Part shown: positions 1 to 10,856 of the stretch, in pieces | Layout of the letters: each line of letters begins with the position of its first letter | Position numbering within the stretch: the first letter of the stretch is position 1 | Assembly: GCA_039621445.1 (NCBI GenBank) | Contig: CP154957.1 | Span: 5,884,504 to 5,948,503 of the forward strand | Source: Euglena gracilis | Lineage: Eukaryota > Euglenida > Euglenophyceae > Euglenales | DNA length: 64,000 bases | Reading direction: 5' to 3' | The notes under the pieces: generated by a model | The model's database searches: none | The model's input: the letters and a program-made list of their open reading frames with translations, nothing else | What the model was told of the DNA's origin: nothing | Position numbers and translations under genes: made by a program

Positions 1-253
1 ACCTGGCGTTTTTCATTGGAGGCCTTGACGCCGCGTCCTGACCACTAGAATGTACCAGCTTTGACACGGAAAAACCCAACGCCGGAAGGACCGAGCTGAA
101 CCGTCCCCTCAAGATTCTTTGTCAGGAACAATGCTTCACCCCCCCAGGGTTGTATGGGCAGGCTGGGGGGTTGGCAGGGTTCAAAATGAGGCAATTCAAA
201 ATGCCGGAAAATGCAGGATGGTCCAACATTACCCCCACCTCCTTCGTCAAGAG

Positions 254-400
254 CAGGGCGGTCCACAAGGGGCGAGATTATTTTTTGTGAAGGACCGCCC
301 CTTGAGGACTGCCCTTAGGCTGAAGGGACAGCCAATGGCCATTGGGGTCGAACGGGGTAGAAAATTAAAAGGTCGAAAAATTCATTTTTTTATGTTTTAG
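254..400 (+). mobile_element. Family B CAGGGCGGTC element, fragment
   Basis: The segment starts CAGGGCGGTCC and contains a GGTCGAAAAATTCATTTTT block matching the copies at 8413-9121 and 55526-55834. A short inner hairpin is visible (GGGCGGTCC ... GGACCGCCC). No right terminus was found, so the copy looks truncated. Confidence 0.55.
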
Positions 401-429
401 AAATAAAGGTTGGGCCAACCCGCGCATTT

Positions 430-640
430 TTGAAAATATTCCCTTGCCAATATCTCAATTTTCCCCGAAATGGCCAAAAAATCGCGAAAATGCCAAAAAT
501 AGCACCTTTTTCAAAAAATTTCGGCACCTGCGGCATCAAAAATTGTACCCCCCCCGGGGGGGGGGGGGGCTCGGGCCCATCCACTACCCCCCTCCCCCCA
601 GGGGGTCCACGACAAAAAAAAACACAAAAAACCTGATTCA
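430..640 (-). repeat. Dispersed repeat family D, copy 1 (inverted)
   Basis: This is the reverse complement of sequence at 54660-54810. It shares a block reading CGAAATGGCCAAAAAATCGC on this strand and the GCACC..TTCGGC palindromic core. A third relative lies at 26640-26900. All carry long C or G runs beside the core. Confidence 0.5.
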
Positions 641-1331
641 ATGAAAAATTGGGGAGGGGGTCAGGTTTGGGTTCCAGTGCCGGCGACCAAGCCAATTCTC
701 CTTGAAATTGCCAGGGAGGTGACCGGTCTGGCGTTTTCGTCAACCCATTCATGAACCCGGCTCTTTAAGGGGAATTAAAAAAAAACCTCCCAGCACACAG
801 CACAATGCATTTTTTTAAGACCGGGGGGGGAGGGGGGGTCCTCCACCCACCCACCCCCTGGGGACATTCTCCTGGGCCAGCCGGGACCAGGGCCCAAAAC
901 CAACCCCCTGGCAGGTGCCTGCTATTGGCAGGCGCCTCCGCACCCCCCCCCATGGCTTCTGGTCGCCTGGTCGCCCTTCAGCTTTGGGGTGGGGCCATAC
1001 CGTTGCTTAACACCTGTCCCCCCCCCGGGGTGACTGACTGGTTTTCTGACCAAGATCCCCCCCCCCCCCCAGGGGGTGGGGTATGCCCGAAAATGAAAAG
1101 TGGCTGGCCTGGAGCCGAAGGCGCTGGAATTTTTTTGGACTTTTTGAGACTTTTTGGAAAATGTTCATTGCCTCCTGAAGAGTGGCCGATCCCCCCCCCC
1201 CATGGGGTAAACTGACTGACTGGTTTTTTTCAGAGTGGAAAGTGACCCCCCCCTCCCCACCCAGGGGTCGCTAAGCAATGGTAGGGGTGGTCCGCCTACG
1301 CCCCGATGCCGACCGCACTGTCGGGTCGCAG

Positions 1332-1411
1332 GGTCCCTGCCGCCCGGCACGAGGGAGGCAAAGGCGGTGGTGGACGCCGTGGAGCAGCAGCTGGGGGACG
1401 TGCCGCGGCTG
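1332..1411 (+). CDS. Exon 1 (first visible), helical repeat region
   Basis: The acceptor is GGGTCGCAG at 1323-1331 and the donor is CTG|GTGTGG. Entry is in phase 1, so coding sequence exists to the left. The frame reads GSLPPGTREAKAVVDAVEQ and continues as one amphipathic helix ending VPRL. Exit is in phase 0 and joins exon 2 in frame. Confidence 0.6.
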
Positions 1412-2310
1412 GTGTGGCGTGCAGGCCCTCCTCGGGGCTGACCCGGAATCCTGAATACCCAAATGGGTGGTGGGGGTCGACCCCGAGTTGGGGGTCGACC
1501 CCGAGGTGGGGGGTTAGGGCTACGATCACTTATGATTTGTGCCGAAATTTTGCCCAAACAGTGCCCGAAATGGCATTTCCGATCAATTGTGGGAGGCGGC
1601 TTTTTTCAGCTTGGTCCGAGAATTGGTCACCCAGACTGTGCCATTGTTTAGACCCCCACCACCTCCCCCTCCTGCCCAGAAGGGGGCCGCCCCCCGCCAC
1701 CTGCCTTTATCGAACCCTATCCGACCCCCCCAACCTCCTGGGGGGGAGGGGGTCGACCCCAACCAGGCCAGTCCTGTCTGTCCCTGCCATGGACTGATCT
1801 GTCCAGCCCACTGTTTTCCAAGTAGATTGCCCCTTTTATTGTTTGTATCTGCGGTGTGATGGTTGTGGTGGCATTGTTGGAGGCATTGGTAAACAAATCG
1901 TGCGTGGCCACAAAATCGTTACACCTTTTTTGTGTCGGAACCGCAATCCCACCGCCACAGTATTTTAGCAAAGCCCCACACCCTGGATGCCAGGGAGGGG
2001 GGGGGGGGGGCTTCCTTCCTGGTAGGCATGCGAGGGCACTCAATTCCTCAGTGACAGTGCCACAGAAGTTGAATCAGATATCTGTCGAAAGGAGGACCAG
2101 CCTTCATGAAGTGGGCCTCCCCGAGCCTCCCCCCTTCCCTGCCTTTGGAGGATCTCAACATGTCCCTCCGATTTTTTTACCATATTTTCCCCAACAAACA
2201 GGGCAATCCACCTGGAAAACAGTGGGCTGGACAGACCAGTCCATGGCAGGAACAAACAGGACTATATATGGTTTGTTCACCAATGCCACCAACAATGCCA
2301 CTACAACCAT

Positions 2311-2318
2311 CATAACAC

Positions 2319-2393
<75 letters not shown>

Positions 2394-2398
2394 CCACT
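2311..2398 (+). repeat. (ACA)n microsatellite
   Basis: About 28 uninterrupted CAA/ACA units lie 35 bp upstream of the exon 2 acceptor. Translated frames give poly-Thr, poly-Gln or poly-Asn and are not treated as coding. Confidence 0.95.
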
Positions 2399-2433
2399 CC
2401 CAACGAGGCTGCATCGGGGTTGGGGCGGCGCAG

Positions 2434-2602
2434 GTGGCGCTGTGCAAGGAGCTCGGGCCGCGGCTCGCCGACGCGGGCCAGCTGGCTGCCCTGGCCCACG
2501 AGGGGCTGCCAGACGTGCTGCTCGACGCGCTAGAGCGCCACCGCCAGTCACAGGACCTGGCCCGGCTGGTGCTGCCCCTGCTGGCCCAGATGGCCGGGAA
2601 AG
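2434..2602 (+). CDS. Exon 2, armadillo-like helices
   Basis: The acceptor is GGCGCAG at 2427-2433 and the donor is GGAAAG|GTGTGCC. It reads VALCKELGPRLADAGQLAAL and continues LLDALERHRQSQDLARLVLP, a typical alpha-solenoid alternation of Leu/Ala-rich helices with short turns. Third codon positions are almost all G or C. Exit is in phase 1 with G, completed to GGG by exon 3. Confidence 0.8.
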
Positions 2603-3650
2603 GTGTGCCTGTGGTGTGGCGCATTCCTGTGTATCGCATGTGGGAGGTTGGGAGGTGGGAGTGACAGAGGGAACACAACTCTAAAATGCCATTTTACATA
2701 AGACATCTGATTAACTCAAAAAATAATTCAATTCAATCAATCGATAAATTCGTCAAATATATATTCAATAATTCGATCAATCAATCAACAAAACAAACAA
2801 ACAGATAAACAAACTGACAAACAGCTCGCTTCTCACAACCTATGGGGGTCATTTTTGTCTGGATTTGAGGGGCATGAGGGGCATTGTCTGGAATTGAGGG
2901 TCATGTTTGACCTACATATGATGGGTCAAGAAGTATTGACAAATACATAAAAGGGAACACACTGGGATTCAATTTTTGGAAAATGTGGGAAATCAATTTT
3001 TGTGGAATTTTGGTGAAAGAACTACAATTTCTCCAAAACTGCAACTTTGGGTCCGGATTTAAGATCCCCGGTTTTTAGGAGCTTTGTATTCAAAGCCTCA
3101 ATCGGTGTTCTTTGCACCTGATTTCCTGGAAGGCAAGTTGGGGAAATGTACACAATGCCTTGTGCCTTGGGATAGTTGAGACATGGCGAAATTATGACAC
3201 AATGCTCAGGATCCCCCAAACATGCAACCAGGCTGGATTGATGAGACCCATGACGACACATCCAAAACACTGGTGCTCAAAACAGATTCCAGATGGTGCT
3301 GTGCCACAACAAGAACAATAGCTGATGGGTATTTTGGGGCTCTGAAACGGGGAGAGGGCAAAGGTGTTTTTTCAGATTTGCTGATTTGCTCATTAGCTCG
3401 TTTTTTAGCTTTTTTAGCGCTTTTTTGCATATCTTTGGATGGGCCTGCCTTTTCTGTGTATTTTGTGTTGTTGTTTTTTTTTGCTATTTCTGTGGTTTTC
3501 TTTCCGGGTTTTTGGGTATTTTGTACGGCTTTATGTGTGGGAGTTTTTTTTTATATCTTTGTGTTTTGTTGTTTGGGGTTTTTTTTTTCTGTGTCTGCGT
3601 TGTGCCCCTGACCCCTGTCATCCCCACGCCCCCCCCCCCTTCGCCGCCAG
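2603..3650 (+). other. Intron 2
   Basis: AT-rich at 2690-3020 with TCAATCAATC-type short repeats, then a T-rich stretch at 3370-3600 serving as a long pyrimidine tract. No repeat family was recognised and no gene is supported here. Confidence 0.5.
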
Positions 3651-3809
3651 GGGACTCCCGGACCCTCGGCCCGGCCGAGGGGCTGTCTCGGCTGCTGGCG
3701 GCGCTGCAGCGGTGGATCATGGATGTGGGCCTTGTGCTGCCCGCCCTGCATTTGTTGGAGGTCGCCGTCGCCGGCGCGGCCCAACACCACAGCCGCTTCC
3801 TCGACGCCG
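3651..3809 (+). CDS. Exon 3, armadillo-like helices
   Basis: The acceptor is CCGCCAG and the donor is GACGCCG|GTGTGCC. It reads GLSRLLAALQRWIMDVGLVL, then PALHLLEVAVAGAAQHHSRF, two hydrophobic helices and a connecting turn. Entry and exit are both phase 1. It joins exon 2 (G|GG) and exon 4 (G|GC) in frame. Confidence 0.8.
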
Positions 3810-4229
3810 GTGTGCCGTCAGAGGCAACACAAACGTGTATTTTTGCAGTTTTTCTTGTTTGAGTATTTTTTCCGAATTGACAAAATGTGCATTTTTGTGC
3901 ATTTTGGGCGTTTTTGTGCATTTTTTAAAAACATTTTTAGAGGTTTTTTTGTATTTCTTCCATCCACAGCAATTATTTTATCTTTCCTGGAAATGATTTC
4001 GACCCAGAGAGATTTTGTATTTTAATCCATTTTTTCCCTGCTTTTTGCCATCAGTTTTCGTATTGATAAATTGCATGTTCAGAATCGTCAGGTTCCCAAA
4101 AGGTTCTGTTTTTTAATTCTGTAACACCCTGACCCCTCAAAAATTGAATTTTGTGTTCGGTCTGCAGCGACACTGTGCACTTGGCAGACATGCTTCTCTG
4201 GAATAAATATTTTATGTTTTTGCGTAAAC

Positions 4230-4561
4230 CCCCCCCTAATAGAAGCACGGGGCCGCTACAAGCGCAGGGTCCAAATAAAAGCGCACCCCCTGCCGCCGAA
4301 GGCGGCGGTCCGCTACAAGCGCACCCCCATTTTGATGGGATTTCTAAAGGAAATCAACGAAAACTGCGCAGGTAGGGTCCAAATAGAAGCGCACCCCCTG
4401 CCGCCGAAGGCGGCGGTCCGCTACAAGCGCACCCCCATTTTGATGGGATTTCTAAAGGAAATCAACGAAAACTGCGCAGGTAGGGTCCAAATAAAAGCGC
4501 ACCCCCCGCCGCCGGAGGCGGCGGTCCCCTATAAGCGCACCCGTGCTTCTATTAGGGGGGG
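4230..4561. mobile_element. Terminal-inverted-repeat element carrying a 108-bp tandem array
   Basis: The ends are a perfect 22-bp inverted repeat: seven C then TAATAGAAGCACGGG at 4230-4251, and its complement at 4540-4561. Inside are three head-to-tail units with 108-bp period (GCGCACCCCC blocks start at 4281, 4389 and 4497). Each unit has a GCCGCCGAAGGCGGC hairpin and an ATCAACGAAAACTGCGCAGG tail. No reading frame runs through as a gene. A non-autonomous element with internal amplification is the likely identity. Confidence 0.7.
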
Positions 4562-5219
4562 AGGGGGGTTACTCCAAGCGAGACGTCGCACAAGAAAAAT
4601 TATCTGGTATGATGCAATGAACATATTGCACCACAGCATGCATTGTCAGTTTACAGCGAAGTGCCGTGGCTTTGTATCATAACCCTTGAGATCTCAAATT
4701 TTGGTTGAAATTAGTTTCATAGTTTCACAGTTTGACAGTTGAAATTGCACATCATTTGTACAGCAATTCACAGTGGAGTTGAAACATGCATATTTGCATC
4801 TGGTATTTTGTCAACAAGTAATAACTGCAGGAATGGTTCTCGATGTCACGCACCTCACAAAGAGCTTATTTTTTTGTTTTGTTGGCCTGCTTTGCTGGGG
4901 GGGGGGGGGTCCTTCCGGCTTCCAGCGTTCACAAAGGTAAATGTTGGCCGCAACTGAACTTTTTGCTATACTGGTGCCGTTTCCCTTGTGGCTATTGGAT
5001 ATTGGCATGTTTATTCTTTTCTATTTTTTATATTAAAAAAGGTTGTTTGAATTTTATTTTTTCTTGCTTTAAGACAGTCATTTCAATTTTTTGAAATTTT
5101 CTGTTTTCCCAAAAAAACAAAAAAAATTTGTTTTGTATATTTTTTGTGGTGCTTGTGCTTTGCCCCGCGTTGTGCTGTTTGCCCCGCGAGCCCCAAACCG
5201 CCCGTCCTCCCGCCGGCAG

Positions 5220-5329
5220 GCGGGGTGGAGGTGGCCCTGGCCGTGGCCAAGGCCCACCCCGGCAACGCCACCGTGCAGCGGGCCGCTCTCGCGCTGTGCG
5301 CCACCGCCACCGCCTCCACGACCCCGCCT
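5220..5329 (+). CDS. Exon 4, armadillo-like helices
   Basis: The acceptor is CGCCGGCAG. It reads VEVALAVAKAHPGNATVQRA followed by ALALCATATAS, close to the usual armadillo helix-2/helix-3 pattern with a Pro-Gly turn. The donor taken is CCT|GTGCCG because it gives phase 0, as exon 5 requires; an earlier GT at 5295 would truncate the helix. Confidence 0.75.
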
Positions 5330-5344
5330 GTGCCGTTGCCGCCA

Positions 5345-5620
5345 CCGCCCCCCCCCCCCAACTCGCAGGGCAGAACGGGAGTCGGCCAAACAGCCAGGGT
5401 GGGTGGGGGGGGTCGACCACCCCCCACCCCCTCCCGTATTTCCAGGAGCACCAATTTTCGACCTCAAAAGATTCCCCGCCGCCTTTGGCGCCAAGTGGAT
5501 TTGTTGAGAAAAAAATATGTGAAAATGCTGTGGTGGGGGTCGACCCCCCTCCTCCTCCTCTGCGCGAGGGCAAAAGAAAATTTCCGTCGCTTCGCGCCGG
5601 GTGTGTAGTTTAAGACTTTT
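5345..5620 (+). repeat. Dispersed repeat family C (GTCGAC-rich), copy
   Basis: The block GGGCAGAACGGGAGTCGGCC and the following CAAACAGCCAGGGTGG, a C-rich run, CTCCCGTATTTCC and GGAGCACCA recur at 49795-49960, and less completely at 44470-44560. All three copies sit just after a coding exon. The function is unknown. Confidence 0.65.
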
Positions 5621-7289
5621 TTGATGCTCAACATGGAATTTTGGCAAAATGGCCAAAATTGGCCGAAAAATGGCCGTAACTAGGGCTAGGTGGGGAGTTG
5701 CTGGGAAATCAAAATACTGCCAGATAGGGAATTTTAAGGGCTTCGATTTAGGTATTGGACATTTCTTTTGATTCCCCACCATTTTTGAGAAATTCCAGAA
5801 AAATGACCTTTTGACCCCAAAAAGCGGCCAAAATTTTCGGCGACCGAAAACTGGAGGTAGGAGGGGGGTCCCCCCCCCCTAGTTTCGGAGGGGGGGTCCC
5901 CCCACCCCCCCTCGGAGATTCTCATACAACCCTGCAGCCGGTTGTCAACCAGCTGCCTTCCCCCAGCAAAGTTTTCGACCTGTGCTGGGCCCCCAGGGGT
6001 GGCTCAGCGACACCCTCCCTTCCCCGGCCGTTTTACTGCAGTGTGCCATGTTGAAACGGGTACTGCGTGCGTGCAGCTCCCACAATTGTGGGCAATTTCT
6101 GTGCTTAGCCAGGGCTTAGTCAGGACTGCATTGGTTTTATTCGGTGCACGGCGTATCAAGCCCAGCAACGGCGCCGCTCCGACTTCAATCCACTCCGCCC
6201 AGACCCGCCCCTCCCAGGCCTTTGCGTTCCCAGGCTCCACACCTCTGCTGCGCGGCACGGTGCCAGAAGGCAGGGGGGGAAACCAACCCATTCAGTGCAG
6301 CTCCGACCGAAACGCCGGGATCGTTTCCGCTGAATTGCGCAGTTGGGAGGGACACAAGAAGGCTTTTATTTGCTTGGAATTTTCAAATTTCACCATGCCA
6401 GGTGATGATCGCCGAAGGCGACGCTTGGGATGGAGGGATAACCTCAGAGTGGACCAGAACGTCCCGGGAGGCCAATGGACCATTTTCTCAACACAGGGGG
6501 ACAAGTTGGTTGAATGCGGGTCAACCTTGGCTAGGCCAAGCTAATTTCAATACCCCGGGGATCCAAAGTTGGTTTTGTTTGTGGAGGAGGGGGGTGGCCC
6601 TGGCCACTCCTCCCGGGTGTGTCCTTTGCATTCAAGCCATGCAAATTTGTTGCAGGTTGGCATCAATGGTGTTTGATTTTGCAACAGCTTGACCTTTTGG
6701 GAAAGGACATTTCCGTCTCCCAAAAACTCATCTGCCTCTCCCCTTGGCTTTGGATGCCACGTGCATTGCAACTTGGCACCAGAGAGCCCAGAAAGCCCTT
6801 CAGACCGGGGGGGGGGGTCCGGGATCCCCCTAGGGAGCCAAAAAAAAATTATCTGGCACTTTACGGTGGGAAGATGATATTCTTGGTGTATTTTTTTGTA
6901 TGTCAAACGTCTTTTTATCGTTGTTTATTTTCTCTTGAGAAGTATTCCTTTGCTGCAAATCACTTCGATGAAAAATCCGCATTTTGGCCGTGGTTTTCCG
7001 ACCCCAATTTCTGTCGCGTTTGATTTTTGTAAATGCCATCTTTCTGGAGTCAGCATGTTCCCAAGGTTCCACCAGGGATGTTTTTTGAACGGTTTTTTTC
7101 ACACCAAAAAAAAATGTGTGAAATGTGCATCCCGTCGAACTTGCCTTTTTCGCGTGATGAGTTTTTTTTTTTTGCCGTCATCTTTGTTTTGTGTGTTTTT
7201 CGCGGGCCCCTGTCCCCCCTGCCAGGGGGTCCCCGCCTCGGGGGCCTGGCCACGAGACGCAGTCCCCCCGGCCCCCGGCGCTGCCCCAG
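5620..7289 (+). other. Remainder of intron 4
   Basis: GC-mixed sequence with several short open frames, for example 5942-6544, but without helical or family-like sequence and without consistent splice borders. G and C runs lie at 5860-5910 and 6808-6832. An extra exon could be hidden here, but phase agreement between exons 4 and 5 does not require one. Confidence 0.4.
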
Positions 7290-7367
7290 GCGGTGGTGGC
7301 GGCGCTGGCGGCCCACGCGCTGCAGGCGCTGGAGGGGCCGGAGTCGCCGGTCAGCGCGGCGGCCGCG
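7290..7367 (+). CDS. Exon 5, armadillo-like helix
   Basis: The acceptor is GCTGCCCCAG. It reads AVVAALAAHALQALEGPESP then VSAAAA, in phase 0 on both sides. The donor GCG|GTGTTG is one of several in-phase GT sites (7350, 7398 and 7413 are alternatives), so the 3' border is uncertain. Confidence 0.65.
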
Positions 7368-7615
7368 GTGTTGGGCAGGGGCCGGCCGAGCGCCGCTGTG
7401 CCCCTCCGGGCCGTGCAGAAGGCCCCCGGCTTCTTGTTCACCCAGAAGACCTCCCGGGGGGGGGGGGGGGTGGGGGGGTCCGGTGCGAGACCGGTCCCCC
7501 TGGGGGGGGGGGGTCCTGTGCCAGGCTTGGTGGGTTGGGGGGTCCCCCCGGGGCGGGTCGGAAAATGCAGCCCGAGAAGGACACTCCGGGGGAATGTCTG
7601 GTAGTTTGATTTCAG

Positions 7616-7640
7616 CTTTTGGACGAGGCGTTAAAACGAG
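7616..7640 (+). CDS. Exon 6, 25-nt micro-exon
   Basis: Exon 5 leaves in phase 0 and exon 7 enters in phase 1, so one coding piece is missing. The sequence between TTTGATTTCAG (ends 7615) and the GT at 7641 supplies it, encoding LLDEALKR plus a G. That G makes GTG (Val) with exon 7, giving LLDEALKRVYNLCSMPG. The phase fit and helical content support it, but 25 nt is small and transcript proof is needed. Confidence 0.55.
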
Positions 7641-8107
7641 GTTTTCGGAGGCCCAGCCGAGTGATTCAAGGTGAAACACAAGAATAGGGAGGTGCGGTAA
7701 GAAGGAATCGATTTGCTCATCCTGCGCAATTCATTGCAGCAACTGGCCACAGATTGGGAAGCGATTTTGTGTCTCTTCCCCTTTTGCAAAGCCAGCCAGT
7801 CCAGAGGACTTCCAGAGGATTGTTTCCCTCTTTTCTGGTCACCCAGGACTTGCTTTCAAAACAAAAAACAAACAAAATTTGGACTGGTTCAAGCTGATTG
7901 GAAGTGGGATTGTATTTCAGTTTTTTTTTTCAATTTTCGCAAAAATTTTCGCAAAAAAATTGCATTTTTGCAATTTGATTTTTTCTATCACAGCATATTT
8001 TGGCACACATACATATACATACACATACATGCACGTACATATTTTGGCACACTGCCATTCGCAACGGTGACGGCTGCCTGGCCGCCCCGGCCGCCCCCTG
8101 CCGCCAG

Positions 8108-8175
8108 TGTACAACCTGTGCTCCATGCCGGGGATTCCCGCGCTGCTGGCGGAGCGTGGACTGCTGGCGACGCTG
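8108..8175 (+). CDS. Exon 7, armadillo-like helix
   Basis: The acceptor is CCGCCAG and the donor is ACGCTG|GTGAGG, one of the better donors in the window. It reads YNLCSMPGIPALLAERGLL then ATL. YNLC followed by a proline turn and IPALL resembles armadillo H3/H1 boundaries and recurs in exon 30 (MIVYNL). Confidence 0.75.
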
Positions 8176-8412
8176 GTGAGGCCAGGTTTCCTTTTATTTC
8201 CAGGGGGGGGGGTCTGAGACCGAACCCCCACCCTGGACTTGAGGGGGTTCTGGGTATTGAGGGCCTGGCCAAGAATGTCTGTGGAAAGCGCTGGGGTGCC
8301 GAACATATGGCCATTCACAATGGAAAAAAGGGGGAGGGGACGGTTAAGGCTCCTTTCCGCGAGACACCCGAGATTTTCGCCCACAGACAGAACAGGTCAA
8401 AATGGTGAGAAT

Positions 8413-8979
8413 ACAGTCCTCAAGGATGGGAATTTTTTTGACAGCAAGATTCTATTTGCCCCCCAAGTAGAAACTCCAGGGGGCCCAAATTTTTTTTGCG
8501 TTATAGCAGGGTTAGGGTTAGGAGTTCAGCCTAATTTTGGGCCTAACTTGTACACCTGACACCCGTTCTTAAGTTCGACCTAAACTTAGGCCGAACTCCT
8601 AACCCTAACTCTGTTCCATCCATAACCCAAAAGCTTTCGTCCCCCTGGACCCCCCTGGAGATTCTATTTGCCCCCCAGGGGGGCAAGTGGAATCTTGCTG
8701 CCTTTATTTTATTTTCTAAAGGATCGCCCCCCCCCTTGAGCCAAAGGACCACACTGGAACTTGAACGGGGTCGAAAAACAAAAAGTCGAAAAACTCATTT
8801 TTGAGTATTTGGGTGGATGGGCAATGGTACAAGGATGTGAGGAAATTATATATTTTTTTCCTGACGTCGACCTGTTCTTGCCGAAAAATGCCAAATCTCC
8901 TTGCCCATTTTCCCATGTATTTCTCATGGAATGTGCTGGGACAGGGACAGCGGAATTTTTATTATTTCGTTTTATTTTT

Positions 8980-9026
<47 letters not shown>

Positions 9027-9121
9027 TTATATTATTATCATCATCATCATCATCATCAATATTTTTATTTATGATTCATTTATTGTTTGTTTTTTTGTTT
9101 ATTTCGTTAAAAACCGCCCTG
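8413..9121 (+). mobile_element. Family B element interrupted by a second element
   Basis: The left part (8413-8441, CAGTCCTCAAGGATGGGAAT) and the right part (8701-9121, ending ACCGCCCTG) together match the intact family B copy at 55526-55834. Shared pieces include CTTGAACGGGGTCGAAAA and GTGCTGGGACAG. The two parts are separated by the 8442-8700 element. (TTTA)n at 8974-9025 and (CAT)n at 9036-9057 expanded inside the right part. Confidence 0.6.
8442..8700. mobile_element. CAGCAAGATTC...GAATCTTGCTG nested element
   Basis: The 11-bp termini are perfect inverted repeats (8442-8452 and 8690-8700), followed by further pairing of TTTGCCCCCC with GGGGGGCAAG. It sits inside a family B copy. Its centre has AGGGTTAGGGTTAGGAG paired with CTCCTAACCCTAA, so it can fold as a hairpin. 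There is no clear target duplication and no coding capacity. Confidence 0.65.
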
Positions 9122-9194
9122 GGGTCTGATTGTTTTGATTTTTTTTGCTCCTTTGCGGGGTCTTGAAGCGGGGGCCTGGGCCAGGCTCCTGCAG

Positions 9195-9285
9195 CAGCCC
9201 GCGGCGCAGTCACCGCTGCTGCAGCCGGCGCTGCAGATCGTCGCCCGCCTGGCGGGGCTGGAGGAGACCTACCGGCAGGGCTTCG
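9195..9285 (+). CDS. Exon 8, armadillo-like helices
   Basis: It reads PAAQSPLLQPALQIVARLAG followed by LEETYRQGF. The acceptor is uncertain: AG at 9194, 9197 and 9209 all give the phase 0 entry that exon 7 needs, and I took the first. The donor is TTCG|GTCTGCC. Exit is in phase 1 with G, completed to GGT by exon 9. Confidence 0.7.
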
Positions 9286-9927
9286 GTCTGCCCCAACGTT
9301 TCCCGGCTCCCCGGAAAGGACAGGGAGTGTTTTTTTTCCTTTGGGCTCTGGCTCCAAGTTTGTGGCTGAGGTGGCCTCAGTCAGTACTCACTGGTTTTTG
9401 CTCCTTTTTAAGGCTAGAACGTTTGTGGGTCTCGCCAGCGTGAAGCAACGAAGAGAAAGAGAACGCTTTGTGTGGCCCACGTGCCACGCCCCCCGCGTCC
9501 CGGATTCTGGCCGGGCACATTTTACTGTCAACCAATGGAAAAGTTCATACAAATTTGAGTGGCATCAAAGAAATCGTGTGGGGGAAGTTGGGCCACAGTT
9601 ACCCCCCCCCCCCCCCCCCCCGCGGCCCCCCCCCCCCTCCGCGTCCCGAACCACCCCCCTCAGAAGCGATTGCATGCCTTCTAAACTGTCATATTTGGCA
9701 CCCACCCATAAATGGTGGTCGGGTTTTATGACGCATCAGAGAGATCTTTTGTTCCAGTACGCAGGAATCGGTGTTGATTGTCCGCCCAACGTCTTAAAAT
9801 CAGCTTTACAATTCACGTTCTGAGTTTTGCTTCCTTTTCTTCTTTCTTCGCATTCTCGTTGTCTGTGTTTTTGAAAAGGGTGCGTTCTTTTATGTATCCT
9901 TGAGCACATGCCTGATCTTTGTCACAG

Positions 9928-9971
9928 GTCAGGCTGGGATAATTGACCTCCTGATCCGTCTTCTTCCGACG
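9928..9971 (+). CDS. Exon 9, 44-nt exon
   Basis: The acceptor is TTTGTCACAG and the donor is CGACG|GTGACG. It reads (G)QAGIIDLLIRLLPT, one amphipathic helix. It is exactly the piece needed to turn the phase 1 exit of exon 8 into the phase 0 entry of exon 10. Confidence 0.7.
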
Positions 9972-10856
9972 GTGACGCATTTCCTCTCACCCTTATGTCA
10001 GTTTTGTTTTCACCCCCTGTTGGCTCAGTTGATTTCAGTTCATTTTCAGAAATGCCAAAATATAATTTTTTTGCCTCGCTCTATTTGCCCCCTCCCGGGG
10101 GGGGGGGGGGCAAGTCGTACAGGGTAACCCGTGTCTGACATTTGGGATTTTTTCGTTCTGTTTCTCCCCAGAACTGCGCCGGATCCAGGCAACTGGCAGA
10201 GGATTTGGGGAGACTGAGTGCTTATTTTTCGGGATAGGGTTAGGTTTACGATGGGCGCGCCGGAAATTGGCTGTATTTAGAACAAAAGCTGGGCCGAAGT
10301 CAGGTCCCAGGTCGGAAGATTTTGGAAGATGCAATTTGCCTAAAAATTCCAACAAGGAAGCACAAAGAAACAATGGTTTTGTGTCTTTCAATGACAATGA
10401 GTACCACCCCTGCCACCGACCCAGGGGTGGTCACAAAACCAGGAGCTAAAGCCCCTGTATGTGCAGTTTTTGTTTAGGTCACCTACAACCCTCCACCAGG
10501 GGTGATGGTGGTGGAAAACACCCTCCAACCTGCAAACCCTGTCCGGGGCACTCATAGGCACTCCGGACCCCCCCCCGGGTTGGTAATAAAACAGCAAAAA
10601 AATGTCACGGAAATTATTGCTATTTTTTGATGTGGCGAAAAAATATTCTCAGTGAACCGTCCGATACTCAGCCATTTCCGCTGGTACAAATCAAACCTTA
10701 TTAGCAGAGGTGTCTTTCTTTGTACCCCCCCCCTGCTCGGCGTTTTTTTTTTGTCTGCGTACGTGGAGGTGGCCGGAGCCTGGCGGGACTTACCTTGTTT
10801 GCCCCCCCCCCCGGGAACGTCACTCTATGGCCCCAACCTCCTTGTCCTCCCCCCAG

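Larger units (their letters stand above)
1..1331. other. Region upstream of first visible exon; no gene supported
   Basis: This stretch holds C and G homopolymers (547-572, 818-838, 1018-1075, 1190-1200) and two dispersed-repeat fragments, listed separately at 254-400 and 430-640. Short open frames exist but are proline/glycine low complexity. It is probably intron, because the exon at 1332 begins with an incomplete codon. Confidence 0.5.

Noticed and set aside
5942-6544. 200-residue + strand open frame in intron 4
   Set aside because: No helical repeat character, no consistent GC-rich third positions and no splice phase need; probably chance.
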